Assembly (NCBI RefSeq): GCF_000225345.1
Contig: NC_015977.1
Span: forward strand, 2,959,501-3,023,500
DNA length: 64,000 bases
DNA from: Roseburia hominis A2-183
GTDB lineage: Bacteria > Bacillota > Clostridia > Lachnospirales > Lachnospiraceae
Direction: 5' to 3'
Position 1 is the first letter of the stretch. Each line of letters starts with the position of its first letter. The notes below the pieces were generated by a model, which did no database searches, was not told the DNA's origin, and saw nothing but the letters and a program-made list of their open reading frames with translations. A program made the position numbers and the translations under genes. Of this stretch, positions 25,849 through 34,240 are shown in pieces.

Positions 25849-25905
25849 AGACGCTCAATTTTGAACGTCTTTTAACAAAAAAAGAATACCGTTTTATAGG
25901 TATTC
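25849..25905 (-). terminator. Tandem terminators after the Fic gene
   Basis: On the minus strand GAATACCTATAAAACGGTATTC then TTTTTTTG (25876-25905), followed by AGACG...CGTCT and ATTTTTTT (25841-25870). They separate the fic unit from the surface-protein gene. Confidence 0.75.
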
Positions 25906-25963
25906 TCTAATCTATATGTTATTCAATTTTATTGTAAAGATTGTAAAAAGTCGTTTGTTGCTG

Positions 25964-26443
25964 TTATGCGACTTTTAGCTGGTGTCCCAATGTTACATTA
26001 CCATCTCTAAACGGATGGATCATATTAATCTCACCCAGATAATAGGCTAGTCTCTCGCTCATTTCTTCCTTATCGGTTATGTCAGCTAAGAAATTTTCCT
26101 TTTTCAGCTTACAATACAAATCATCAAACTGGCTTTCGATAAACTGCACCAAACAGAAAACGGTTCCTTTGGAAATATCAACCGTTCTCGTCTTGCCCGC
26201 CCAAGAATATACATCACTGAATAAATGCTTATGTATAGAGCAAAGATGCTTAAAAGAGAAATCCCCGGTAACGCCTTGACCTACAAGTTCTGCCTGACGT
26301 ACTGCCGAATAGTCTCTTTCAGCCTCGTGCAATGTATCTAAATCTTTTATATCCAGTTTATTCTTTAATACATTTGTGCCCGGATAACAGTACTTAGCAT
26401 CCTGTTCATCATCATAGAAATAATCATACTCTTGATCCTTCAA
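25964..26443 (-). pseudogene. Fic family toxin, truncated within the active-site motif
   Basis: The 159-residue product is a Fic/Doc-type AMP-transferase similar to VbhT. The catalytic loop begins normally with HPFRDGN at residues 143-149 but then reads VTLGHQLKVA and stops, so the GxxR end of the motif and the C-terminal helices are absent. Fic activity is therefore probably lost or altered. The upstream antitoxin gene overlaps it by 20 bases and is intact. I call it a pseudogene, but translation and a residual function are possible. Confidence 0.7.
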
Positions 26444-26612
26444 CCTGCTTCTTGGATACTCTGTATTTCTTATTTAATTCTGAAATTGCATCTGCCGCAG
26501 AAACCTTCTTGACCAAGACATTTCTTACTCTTTGACGACATTCTGCATCAAATGGCATGCCTTCCATTTTGAAACTGGATTCAATACTGCTTACTCTTCT
26601 ATCAACTGTCAT
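26424..26612 (-). CDS. VbhA-like antitoxin of the Fic pair
   Basis: The 62-residue product carries the inhibitory helix motif (S/T)xxxE(G/N) of class I Fic antitoxins as SFKMEG, Ser13 to Gly18. The start at 26612 follows AAAGGAGAAAGG. It overlaps the toxin gene by 20 bases, as in vbhA-vbhT. Because the toxin lacks its catalytic arginine region, the antitoxin may now have little to restrain; both are probably passengers of the Tn916-type element. Confidence 0.75.
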   Translation of the reverse strand: MTVDRRVSSIESSFKMEGMPFDAECRQRVRNVLVKKVSAADAISELNKKYRVSKKQVEGSRV

Positions 26613-26941
26613 ACGCGTATCCTTTCTCCTTTCCCTTTCGCAGAAAGGTATTTGTTCTTCTATAGTATACCACAAAACGCTACATCTATACTAGAAATTT
26701 CCGTATTATGAAGAGCGAACGTATAACCTTCTCCGATATCATTATCATTTCATAGTTACCACTCATTACATTTTAGGTGCTTACCACTCAGACTTACCAC
26801 TTTTCTTACCACTTTATACCACTGTGATACGATATTTTGCGATATTTTACGAGGTTTGCAAGCTAAGCACTAAACACCTTCCACCCCTTGTAAATCAAGC
26901 ATTTCCGCCACTTTCAGCCGCTTACTTTTCATCACGAACGC
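26613..26941. other. Left end of the Tn916-type element
   Basis: Apart from the arm-like repeats, this stretch contains CGATATTTT twice at 26831-26848 and the CGAACGC-TTA-GCGTTCG palindrome (26935-26951) overlapping the methyltransferase stop. There is no gene. The element-chromosome junction should lie between about 26825 and 26940; I cannot place it exactly because the other end is missing. Confidence 0.5.
26755..26823. repeat. AGTGGTAA direct repeats, probable integrase arm sites
   Basis: TTACCACT starts at 26756, 26781, 26794 and 26806, with ATACCACT at 26816. On the minus strand this is five AGTGGTAA-like repeats 10-25 bases apart. The core is close to the DR2 arm-type sites bound by Tn916 integrase, as I recall their consensus. 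Their place, outside the first element genes and next to a chromosomal gene, is where the left end of such an element belongs. A plasmid-type iteron array is an alternative. Confidence 0.6.
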
Positions 26942-28153
26942 TTAGCGTTCGTCTACCACCTGGAAGATAAAAAACTTCAGATAATAGCTCTCTGGCACAT
27001 TCGCCGAATTTGCCCAGAGAATCGGATGATCCGGTGCCTGCGTTCTGAATTCTACCTGCCGGAGTCTCCTGTGCGTCGCCTTTGCTGCTTCTTTCACGGT
27101 CTTCTCCAAAAGCTCCTGTGTCATAAAGTGTGAACACGAACAGGTGGCAAGATAGCCGCCGTCCTTCACAAGCTTTAGGCCTTTCATGTTAATCTCACGG
27201 TAACCTTTAATTGCATTTTTCGTCGCCTGACGCGACTTCGTGAATGCCGGCGGATCAAGAATCACGACGTCGTACTGCTCGCCGCTCTGTGCCAGCTTCG
27301 GCAGTTCATCCAGCACATTGGCACAGCGGAACTGCACCGTGTCCTCCAGCCCGTTCCGACGCGCATTCTCCCGCGCCTGCTCCACCGCATACTCGGAAAT
27401 ATCAAGTCCCGTGACCTCTGCGGCGCCCGCAATTCCTGCATTTAAGGCAAACGTTCCCATGTGTGTAAAACAGTCCAGAACCTTTTTCCCCTTACAGATC
27501 CGCTGCATGGCAAGGCGGTTGTACTTCTGATCCAGGAAAAATCCGGTCTTCTGTCCGTTCACGATGTCCACCATATAATGAACGCCATTCTCCACAATCT
27601 CCACGTTCGTGTCGAACTCCCCGCCGATAAATCCCTTTACCTTCGGCAAGCCTTCCTTCGTGCGCTCGTTCGCATCGCTTCTCTCGTAAACGCCACGGAT
27701 GCAGATGCCATCCTTCACCAGAGTCTCCTTTAAAAGTTCCACGATCGTCTCCTTGAACTGCTCCATTCCAAGCGCCAGGCACTCCACGACCAGCACGTCC
27801 TCATATTTATCTACAACCAGTCCCGGCAGGAAATCCGCCTCCCCGAAAATCACGCGGCAGGAGGAGGTGTCCACCGTCGTCTTGCGGTAATCCCATGCAT
27901 TCTGCACACGCATCTGCAAAAATGCGCGGTCTATTTCCTGATCGATCTTTCTTGTCAGCATCCGGACCCGGATCTTGGAATTGACGTTGATAAAACCTCT
28001 TCCCATCGGATAACCGTCAAAATCGTGTACCAGCACCACTTCGCCGTTCTCAAATGTTCCGGTCACCGTGTCAATCTCATTGTCGAACACCCACATTCCT
28101 CCGGCTTTGATGGTTCTTCCCTCACCTTTTTTTAATGTAACAATCGCGCTCAT
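26942..28153 (-). CDS. rlmI: RlmI-like 23S rRNA cytosine methyltransferase
   Basis: The 403-residue protein starts with a PUA RNA-binding domain (ARIVTLKKGEGRTIKAGG-like, residues 1-75) followed by a Rossmann methyltransferase domain with VLDCFTHMGTFALNAG, the D-rich CANVLDELP stretch and VILDPPAFTKSR, as in the RlmI family, which makes m5C1962 in 23S rRNA. GGAGG precedes ATG 28153. A palindrome overlaps its stop codon. It forms the chromosomal side of the Tn916-type element junction and appears intact. Confidence 0.88.
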   Translation of the reverse strand: MSAIVTLKKGEGRTIKAGGMWVFDNEIDTVTGTFENGEVVLVHDFDGYPMGRGFINVNSKIRVRMLTRKIDQEIDRAFLQMRVQNAWDYRKTTVDTSSCRVIFGEADFLPGLVVDKYEDVLVVECLALGMEQFKETIVELLKETLVKDGICIRGVYERSDANERTKEGLPKVKGFIGGEFDTNVEIVENGVHYMVDIVNGQKTGFFLDQKYNRLAMQRICKGKKVLDCFTHMGTFALNAGIAGAAEVTGLDISEYAVEQARENARRNGLEDTVQFRCANVLDELPKLAQSGEQYDVVILDPPAFTKSRQATKNAIKGYREINMKGLKLVKDGGYLATCSCSHFMTQELLEKTVKEAAKATHRRLRQVEFRTQAPDHPILWANSANVPESYYLKFFIFQVVDER

Positions 28154-28167
28154 AGGTTCCTCCTTTT

Positions 28168-28335
28168 TTATTCTGTCTTTTCCGGTCGGTTTACAATGTA
28201 AATTCCCATGCATACCAGCACCAGCGCAGCCACCGGCATCACACTTAAGCTGTCCGTCTCACCGAGCAGAACTGCGGACAGGATCACACCACACACCGGA
28301 TTCATAAACCCGAAGACTGCAACATTTCCCGGGCT
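28168..28335 (-). pseudogene. C-terminal remnant of an EamA/DMT transporter
   Basis: Read on the minus strand the frame gives GNVAVFGFMNPVCGVILSAV, then LLGE and LVLVCMGIYIVNRP before a stop at 28168. This is the last transmembrane hairpin of an EamA family transporter. No matching N-terminal part lies upstream; the match ends near 28335. It is a degraded gene fragment next to rlmI. Confidence 0.7.
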
Positions 28336-28580
28336 GCCACACGACGATCGTCTTCTGCATAAATTGTTCTTTTTGTCTCATTTATCTGTATACTCCGTTT
28401 CCATCTGTCTTCCGTCCGCCCTGCAGACATAACCACCGCTCATTTTAGCACAGAACCTTCCATCTTGCCACGACAATTTATTTTCCTGTTTGCCTGCCAT
28501 CCCCCGCTGCGTTATACTTAGGATAGAAGTTATCACGCACGGGGCAGCGGCATATCACTGCCTCCCACAAAGGAGAAACT

Positions 28581-29651
28581 ATGGCAACTATCAGTTTATG
28601 TATGATTGTAAAAAATGAGTCCGCAGTGCTGGCGCGCTGTCTGGACAGCATCGCCGATCTCATGGACGAGATCATCATTGTAGACACCGGCTCCACCGAC
28701 AACACGAAAGAAATTGCCGCACAGTACACCTCGCGGATCTACGATTTCAAATGGACCAGCGACTTTTCCGCCGCGCGCAATTTTTCCTTTTCCAAAGCAA
28801 CGATGGAATATATCTACACCGCCGACGCCGATGAAATTCTTGACGACGCAAACCGCGAGCGTTTTCTCCGTCTTAAAGATGCCCTTCTGCCTGAGATCGA
28901 GATTGTACAGATGAAGTATGTGACGCAGGGCACATTCGATACCGTTTTGAATGCAAAAAAGGAATACCGTCCAAAGCTGTTCCGCAGACTGCGCACGTTT
29001 ACCTGGATCGATCCAATTCACGAGACCGTCCGCTTAACGCCGGTCACTTTTGACAGCGATGTGGAGATTCTGCACTGTCCGCAGTCCCTGCACAGCAAGC
29101 GCGACTTCTCCATCTTCATCAAAGCGTTTGAACACGACGGACAATTTTCCCCGAAAATCCGTACCATGTATGCCAAAGAACTTCTAAAGACTGGCGACAA
29201 AAAGGATTTTACCGATGCAAAACCGATCTTCCAGCTCATTTTCGACAATGACCCGGCAGATGACGCCCGAAAGGAAGCTGCATGCGTCCTCGCCCGGATT
29301 TACCGCATGGAGGATAACAAGAACGAATTTTTCAAGCTGACCATGAAGGACATGCTCACCACACCGTGCGCAGAAATCTGCTACGAACTGGGAACCTATT
29401 TTGTGGGACAGCGCGACTACGCGGAAGCGGTTCTCTGGTTCTACAATGCCGCCTATGAGACGGAAAGCATCCTGGACGTTCACACAAGCGGGGATCTTCC
29501 GCTGCTCGGTCTTGTCGAATGTTACGAGACGCTCCTCGCCGGGGAGGAAGCCAAAATTCCTTCCGACACAGCGCTTACCATCCAGTACGAAATGATGCTC
29601 GACAAATACCGGGAGGCTTCCAGAGACTGGCGGATGCCGGAGGAGACCTGA
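28581..29651 (+). CDS. Family 2 glycosyltransferase with helical repeats
   Basis: The 356-residue product begins with a GT2 domain (SLCMIVKNESAVLARCLDSI, then VDTGSTDNT and TADADEIL), which transfers sugars from nucleotide donors, and continues with a tetratricopeptide-like helical region (residues about 190-330). AAAGGAG precedes the ATG. Proteins of this layout are frequent in Clostridia and often work in envelope polysaccharide or peptide glycosylation; the acceptor is unknown. It runs in the same direction as the CoA-transferase but each seems to have its own promoter. Confidence 0.88.
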   Translation: MATISLCMIVKNESAVLARCLDSIADLMDEIIIVDTGSTDNTKEIAAQYTSRIYDFKWTSDFSAARNFSFSKATMEYIYTADADEILDDANRERFLRLKDALLPEIEIVQMKYVTQGTFDTVLNAKKEYRPKLFRRLRTFTWIDPIHETVRLTPVTFDSDVEILHCPQSLHSKRDFSIFIKAFEHDGQFSPKIRTMYAKELLKTGDKKDFTDAKPIFQLIFDNDPADDARKEAACVLARIYRMEDNKNEFFKLTMKDMLTTPCAEICYELGTYFVGQRDYAEAVLWFYNAAYETESILDVHTSGDLPLLGLVECYETLLAGEEAKIPSDTALTIQYEMMLDKYREASRDWRMPEET

Positions 29652-29686
29652 TCTTACAAATCTCCGGAAATACGCTCCGGCAGGGC

Positions 29687-29715
29687 TTGTAAAATACGAC
29701 ATAAAGTGATAGGAT
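29687..29715 (+). promoter_or_regulatory. Promoter of the butyryl-CoA transferase gene
   Basis: TTGTAA and TAGGAT separated by 17 bases, 49 bases before the start codon. A sigma-A type promoter; butyryl-CoA:acetate CoA-transferase is highly expressed in related gut bacteria. Confidence 0.5.
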
Positions 29716-29763
29716 GAAACTATGGTAAAATTTTAACAATCTTTTGTGTGGGAGGTATTTGAG

Positions 29764-31104
29764 ATGGATTTTCGTGAAGAATACAAACAGAAGCTTGTCT
29801 CCGCAGATGAGGCGGTAAAGCTCATCAAATCCGGAGACTGGGTAGATTACGGCTGGTGCACCAACACCGTTGACGCACTGGATCAGGCTCTCGCAAAGCG
29901 CACCGACGAACTGACAGACGTCAAGCTGCGCGGCGGTATCCTGATGAAGCCGCTGGCTGTTTTTGCACGTGAGGATGCAGGTGAGCATTTCTGCTGGAAC
30001 TCCTGGCATATGTCCGGTATCGAGCGCAAGATGATAAACAGAGGCGTGGCTTACTACTGTCCGATCCGCTACTCCGAGCTGCCGCGCTACTACCGCGAGC
30101 TTGACTGCCCGGATGACGTTGCCATGTTCCAGGTTGCTCCGATGGATGCGCACGGCTACTTTAACTTCGGTCCGAGTGCCTCACATCTGGGTGCAATGTG
30201 CGAGCGCGCAAAGCACATCATCGTAGAAGTCAATGAAAATATGCCACGCTGCCTCGGCGGTACCGAGTGTGGCATCCACATTTCCGATGTCACCTACATC
30301 GTGGAAGGCTCCAACCCGCCAATCGGTGAACTGGGTGCAGGCGGTCCTGCTACAGATGTGGATAAGGCTGTCGCAAAGCTGATCGTCGATGAGATTCCGA
30401 ACGGTGCCTGCTTACAGCTCGGTATCGGCGGCATGCCAAACGCTGTCGGTTCCCTGATTGCAGAGTCCGACTTGAAGGATCTCGGCGTTCACACTGAGAT
30501 GTACGTGGATGCATTTGTCGATATTGCAAAGGCAGGTAAGATCAACGGTTCCAAAAAGAATATCGACCGTTACCGCCAGACCTACGCTTTCGGCGCCGGC
30601 ACCAAGAAAATGTACGATTATCTGGACGACAACCCGGAACTGATGAGCGCTCCGGTCGACTACACGAACGACATCCGCTCGATCTCCGCACTGGATAACT
30701 TTATTTCCATCAACAATGCCGTGGATATTGATCTCTATGGTCAGGTAAATGCAGAGTCTGCAGGCATCAAGCAGATCAGCGGCGCAGGCGGACAGCTTGA
30801 CTTCGTGCTCGGAGCTTATCTGTCCAAGGGCGGCAAGAGCTTTATCTGCTTATCCTCTACCTTCAAGACCAAGGACGGTCAGGTGCAGTCCCGTATCCGC
30901 CCGACGCTGGCAAACGGTTCCATCGTTACCGACGCAAGACCGAATACACACTATGTTGTAACCGAATACGGCAAGGTGAACTTAAAGGGTCTGTCTACCT
31001 GGCAGAGAGCCGAGGCTCTGATCTCGATCGCGCATCCCGATTTCCGCGACGACCTCATCAAAGAGGCGGAGCAGATGCACATCTGGAGAAGAAGCAACCG
31101 CTAG
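29764..31104 (+). CDS. but: Butyryl-CoA:acetate CoA-transferase
   Basis: This 446-residue enzyme makes butyrate by moving CoA from butyryl-CoA to acetate, the last step of butyrate formation in Roseburia-type bacteria. The family shows in [17 protein letters not shown], the acidic [10 protein letters not shown] stretch that likely carries the CoA-thioester glutamate, and [12 protein letters not shown]. The start at 29764 follows GGGAGG by eight bases. This gene is the best taxonomic marker in the window, pointing to Roseburia, Agathobacter or a close relative. A large palindromic repeat follows its stop. Confidence 0.93.
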
Positions 31105-31117
31105 TACCGGAGGACGA

Positions 31118-31703
31118 CTGACGGACGGGACGTGGAATGTTGCATATAGTTTCACTATCTGAGGCCAGAAGAACAGCCATGTTCCAGATGAAAGCAGGCG
31201 TGGAGAATCCAATCGCCAAATACGGAATTTCTAAGCATGCCGCTTTTGACATCTTCGATGATCCATGTCTTTCCAAGTTTGGAACACTCCGCAGAAGGTG
31301 TTCGCAACCTGCAGACAATTTTAGGACTTTTGTGTGTGTCCCTTACGGGCACCGCTGAACAGAACATAACCGCGCGAAGCCGATGTTTGAATTGGCATCT
31401 GCCTTATTTTCAATAGCAGATGCCAACGAGTTTCGGTTCGCGCGGTTTTATATTGTCTGTGAAGCGGTGCCCTTAGGGACACCAGAAAGTCCGCCCATTG
31501 TCTGCGGTTTGCCGGACACCTCCTGTGGATTGTCCAAACGTGGCAAAGACACGGAATATAATGTCAAAAGCGGCATGCAAGAAATTCACGTATTTTGCTC
31601 CAACGATTCTCCACGCCTGCTTCCATTCTGGAACAGGATGATTCTTCCCCTTCAGATCCTGTCAATCCTGTTACCATTCCACTTCCCATCTGTCAGCCGT
31701 CCT
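31118..31703. repeat. Large self-complementary repeat, copy A
   Basis: About 590 bases that fold back on themselves: a central stem AACCGCGCGAAGCCG against CGGTTCGCGCGGTT around a loop near 31406, and outer paired stretches such as GCGTGGAGAATC against GATTCTCCACGC. It lies between the convergent butyryl-CoA transferase and serine dehydratase genes. It shares sequence with copies B and C but differs from them in places where its two arms have changed together. Confidence 0.85.
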
Positions 31704-31721
31704 CCGGCACTAACCGGTTGT

Positions 31722-32594
31722 CTACAGGGTTCCAGCCATCCGGTCGCGGATCTCTACCCCGGTCGGCGTCCCCGCAAGCCCTCCTTTTCCGGTCTCACGG
31801 ATATCCTCATTCATGCTGCGCCCGATACTGCGCATCGCGTCAATCACTTCATCCGGCGGAATCTTACTGAAGATCCCCGCCATCGTCATATCTGCAGAAG
31901 TCATGGCATTCACGGCTCCCATGACATTGCGCTTCACACACGGAACTTCTACAAGTCCCGCCACCGGATCGCATGCCAGTCCAAGCAGATTCTTAAGCGC
32001 CAGCGCCGCTGCATTGGCAATCTCATCTGCACCGCCGCCCAGAAGATACGTCACACCACCTGCCGCCATCGCGGAAGCCGAACCAATCTCCGCCTGACAG
32101 CCGCCTGCCGCGCCTGCCAAAAACGCCCGGTTTGCAATCACGCCGCCGATTCCGGCTGCCACGTACAGGGCTTCCACCATACACTCCTCAGAAAAACCGC
32201 GCTCCTCCTGCACACTCAAAAACACTGCCGGTACCACACCGCAGGAGCCTGCGGTCGGTGCCGCCACGATCCGCTTCATGCAGGCATTGGACTCGCTGGT
32301 CTTCAGCGCTTTTTCCATCACTTTTCCGATAAAGTCTCCGCAGAGCAGCGTTCCCGCCTCCCGCGCCCGCTTCATCCTGGTTCCCTCTGTTCCGACCAGT
32401 CCACTTGCTGACTTTAACGTCTCATCGTAATGTGCATCTGCATACTGCATTGCCTGGTACATCCCGCGCATCTGTGCAAACGACTCCTCTGCGCTGATGC
32501 CCTGCTCCACGCAGTCATCCTCCTGCACAATTTTCCAAAAAGGCTTCCCGGTCTCTCTCTCCATCCGGCACAGTTCCTCCAATGATCGGTACAT
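31722..32594 (-). CDS. sdaAA: L-serine ammonia-lyase, alpha subunit
   Basis: The 290-residue product is the catalytic, iron-sulfur-dependent subunit of L-serine dehydratase, turning serine into pyruvate and ammonia. It has the family's SASGLVGTEGTRMKR-like stretch, APTAGSCGVVPAV, the cysteines that hold the [4Fe-4S] cluster (GSCG, GGCQAE, ACDPVAG) and a MGAVNAMTSADM region. The start at 32594 follows GAGGGAGG; two further ATGs lie close. It lies downstream of sdaAB, so the subunits are coupled. Confidence 0.92.
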   Translation of the reverse strand: MYRSLEELCRMERETGKPFWKIVQEDDCVEQGISAEESFAQMRGMYQAMQYADAHYDETLKSASGLVGTEGTRMKRAREAGTLLCGDFIGKVMEKALKTSESNACMKRIVAAPTAGSCGVVPAVFLSVQEERGFSEECMVEALYVAAGIGGVIANRAFLAGAAGGCQAEIGSASAMAAGGVTYLLGGGADEIANAAALALKNLLGLACDPVAGLVEVPCVKRNVMGAVNAMTSADMTMAGIFSKIPPDEVIDAMRSIGRSMNEDIRETGKGGLAGTPTGVEIRDRMAGTL

Positions 32595-32683
32595 TGTCAT
32601 CCTCCCTCTGTTTTTCTATCATCCAGACGGTTCACACCGCCTTCCCGTCACATACGCTGCATCTTTCTGCCCATCTGATGTAT

Positions 32684-33349
32684 CTATGCTTCCAGCATGC
32701 TTAAGTAGGTAACCTTTAAAATTCCCTCCAGATGCTCCAGCCACTCGATTGCCTCTCCCGGCACCTCTCTGTCGCACTCGATGACCATGACCGCCCTGGT
32801 GCCCCGGCTCTCGCGGTAAAGCTGCATCGTAGCAATATTTACCGACTTGTGCGCCAGCATCGAAGTCACCTCAGCCACATGCCCTGGCTGGTCGATGTTG
32901 TGCACGATCAGGGTCGGATAATCCCCGCTGAAATTCGCTGTCAGCCCGTCCAGCTCGCAGATCCGGATCTGTCCGCCTCCTACCGACGCCGCAATGACTT
33001 CCAGCGTACGGCCGGATTTTCCGGTCAGATTCATCTTGACCGAGTTGGGATGTACATCTCCAAGATCAATCCCCTCCAGTGTAAAACTCATCCCAGACTC
33101 CTTTGCCATCGTAAAGCTCTCCGGGATTCTCGGATCATCCACCTGCATCCCGAGCAGTCCTGCCAGGATCGCCTTATCCGTACCGTGTCCCTTGCCCGTT
33201 GCCAGAAAAGAGCCATGAAAATATATTTTTGCGTCCGCAACCTCCTCCGCTAAAAGCTTTCTGCTGACTCTGCCGATCTTCACAGCTCCCGCTGTATGTG
33301 AACTTGACGGTCCTACCATCACAGGTCCTATGATGTCGAGTAAATTCAT
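32684..33349 (-). CDS. sdaAB: L-serine ammonia-lyase, beta subunit
   Basis: The 221-residue product holds the beta subunit of L-serine dehydratase: LLDIIGPVMVGPSSSHTAGAV at its start, the GHGTDKA loop, then an ACT-like domain (TLIVHNIDQPGHVAEVTSML, residues about 150-215) that could bind serine. ATG at 33349 has GGAAGG upstream. A much longer frame in this register runs across the antisense of the histidine repeats and is not a gene. It is divergent from the CsoR-type regulator. Confidence 0.92.
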   Translation of the reverse strand: MNLLDIIGPVMVGPSSSHTAGAVKIGRVSRKLLAEEVADAKIYFHGSFLATGKGHGTDKAILAGLLGMQVDDPRIPESFTMAKESGMSFTLEGIDLGDVHPNSVKMNLTGKSGRTLEVIAASVGGGQIRICELDGLTANFSGDYPTLIVHNIDQPGHVAEVTSMLAHKSVNIATMQLYRESRGTRAVMVIECDREVPGEAIEWLEHLEGILKVTYLSMLEA

Positions 33350-33390
33350 CCTTTTTCTATTCCTTCCTTTGCGCTTTTCGCGTAAAATAA

Positions 33391-33413
33391 GGGGTATATC
33401 CCCGATATACCCC
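33391..33413. promoter_or_regulatory. Inverted repeat between sdaAB and the CsoR-type gene
   Basis: GGGGTATATC-N3-GATATACCCC, ten perfect pairs. G-tracts in an inverted repeat recall operators of CsoR/RcnR metalloregulators. It lies in the 5' leader of sdaAB, 24 bases after its -10 element, and could also form an RNA hairpin. Confidence 0.5.
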
Positions 33414-33436
33414 CTTGTCTGCCAAATTCTTTCCTT

Positions 33437-33465
33437 ATTATATAAGCATTGTACAAAAAAGACAA
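33437..33465 (-). promoter_or_regulatory. Promoter of the serine dehydratase operon
   Basis: On the minus strand TTGTCT and TATAAT separated by 17 bases, a sigma-A type promoter upstream of sdaAB. Confidence 0.6.
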
Positions 33466-33526
33466 CCTGTTTTTTTTCGGGAGAATATGATACACTGAAT
33501 GAAATGCAACGAATCGGAGGAATCCC

Positions 33527-33979
33527 ATGAAAACACAGAAGACTTCCACAGCAAATACACATATACACGCCGACGGCATCACTCATACGCACGTTGACGG
33601 CACCACTCATACACACACCGACGGCACCACTCACACGCATGCTGACGACACCGTTCATACTCATGCCAGCGGCTCCGTTCATACTCATGCCCACGGCTCC
33701 ACTCACACACATCCGCATCACCACGAGAATACCAAGGCGGTCTTAAACCGCATGAACCGTGCGATCGGACATATGGAGGCCGTCCGCACGATGATCGAAG
33801 ACGACAGGGACTGCAGCGAAGTGCTTGTTCAGATTGCGGCGGTGCGTTCCGCCATCAACAATATCGGTAAAATCATTTTAGAGGATCACATCAGCCACTG
33901 CCTGGTCGACGCCGTTGAAACCGGGGATGAGCAGGTCATCCGGGACTTAAATGACGCGATCGACAAGTTTGTAAAGTGA
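33527..33979 (+). CDS. CsoR/FrmR family regulator with histidine-repeat N-terminus
   Basis: The 150-residue product has a CsoR/RcnR-type four-helix domain (residues 70-150) with Cys96, His121 and Cys125 in the CsoR metal-ligand spacing. The first 66 residues are seven imperfect tandem repeats of ten residues with HTH cores (HTHVDGTTHTHTDGTTHTH-like), giving about 20 histidines. They are encoded by a 30-base tandem repeat. The domain suggests metal- or formaldehyde-responsive repression; the histidines suggest metal storage or sensing. GGAGG precedes the start. No copA-like target is adjacent. Confidence 0.85.
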   Translation: MKTQKTSTANTHIHADGITHTHVDGTTHTHTDGTTHTHADDTVHTHASGSVHTHAHGSTHTHPHHHENTKAVLNRMNRAIGHMEAVRTMIEDDRDCSEVLVQIAAVRSAINNIGKIILEDHISHCLVDAVETGDEQVIRDLNDAIDKFVK

Positions 33980-34071
33980 TACATTTTTCATTTGGACATA
34001 GTTTGTTCATTTTTTATTCATATTTTATAGAAATCCAGGAAATCTTAAACCTTTTTTATTCATCTTCCCGA

Positions 34072-34100
34072 TTGATTTTTGATGCAATTAGCGCTATATT
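34072..34100 (+). promoter_or_regulatory. Promoter of the LTA synthase-like gene
   Basis: TTGATT and TATATT separated by 17 bases. A leader of about 135 bases follows, with two hairpins: GGCAGCC-C-GGCTGCC at about 34160 and CGGTGTTTCACACCG at 34199-34213. The leader may control translation. Confidence 0.6.
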
Positions 34101-34240
34101 CTCTTAGTATCGAAATTTAGCTTTACTTCCTTTTTACAGGAGTTTTACACTGGAGAATCGGCAGCCCGGCTGCCCACATATATTGCACGCGTGAGCGTAT
34201 CGGTGTTTCACACCGCCTACAGTCATTTTGGGAGGGTTCT

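Noticed and set aside
31383..32411. A 342-residue plus-strand frame across repeat A and sdaAA
   Set aside because: It is a shadow of sdaAA; its composition is unlike a protein and it has no ribosome site.
33350..33724. A long N-terminal extension of sdaAB rich in methionine and serine repeats
   Set aside because: It is the antisense reading of the histidine repeats of the CsoR-type gene; the true start at 33349 matches the family.
33556..33726. Tandem 30-base repeats that could look like a CRISPR array
   Set aside because: They are contiguous, have no unique spacers and encode the histidine repeats in frame. No cas genes are present.
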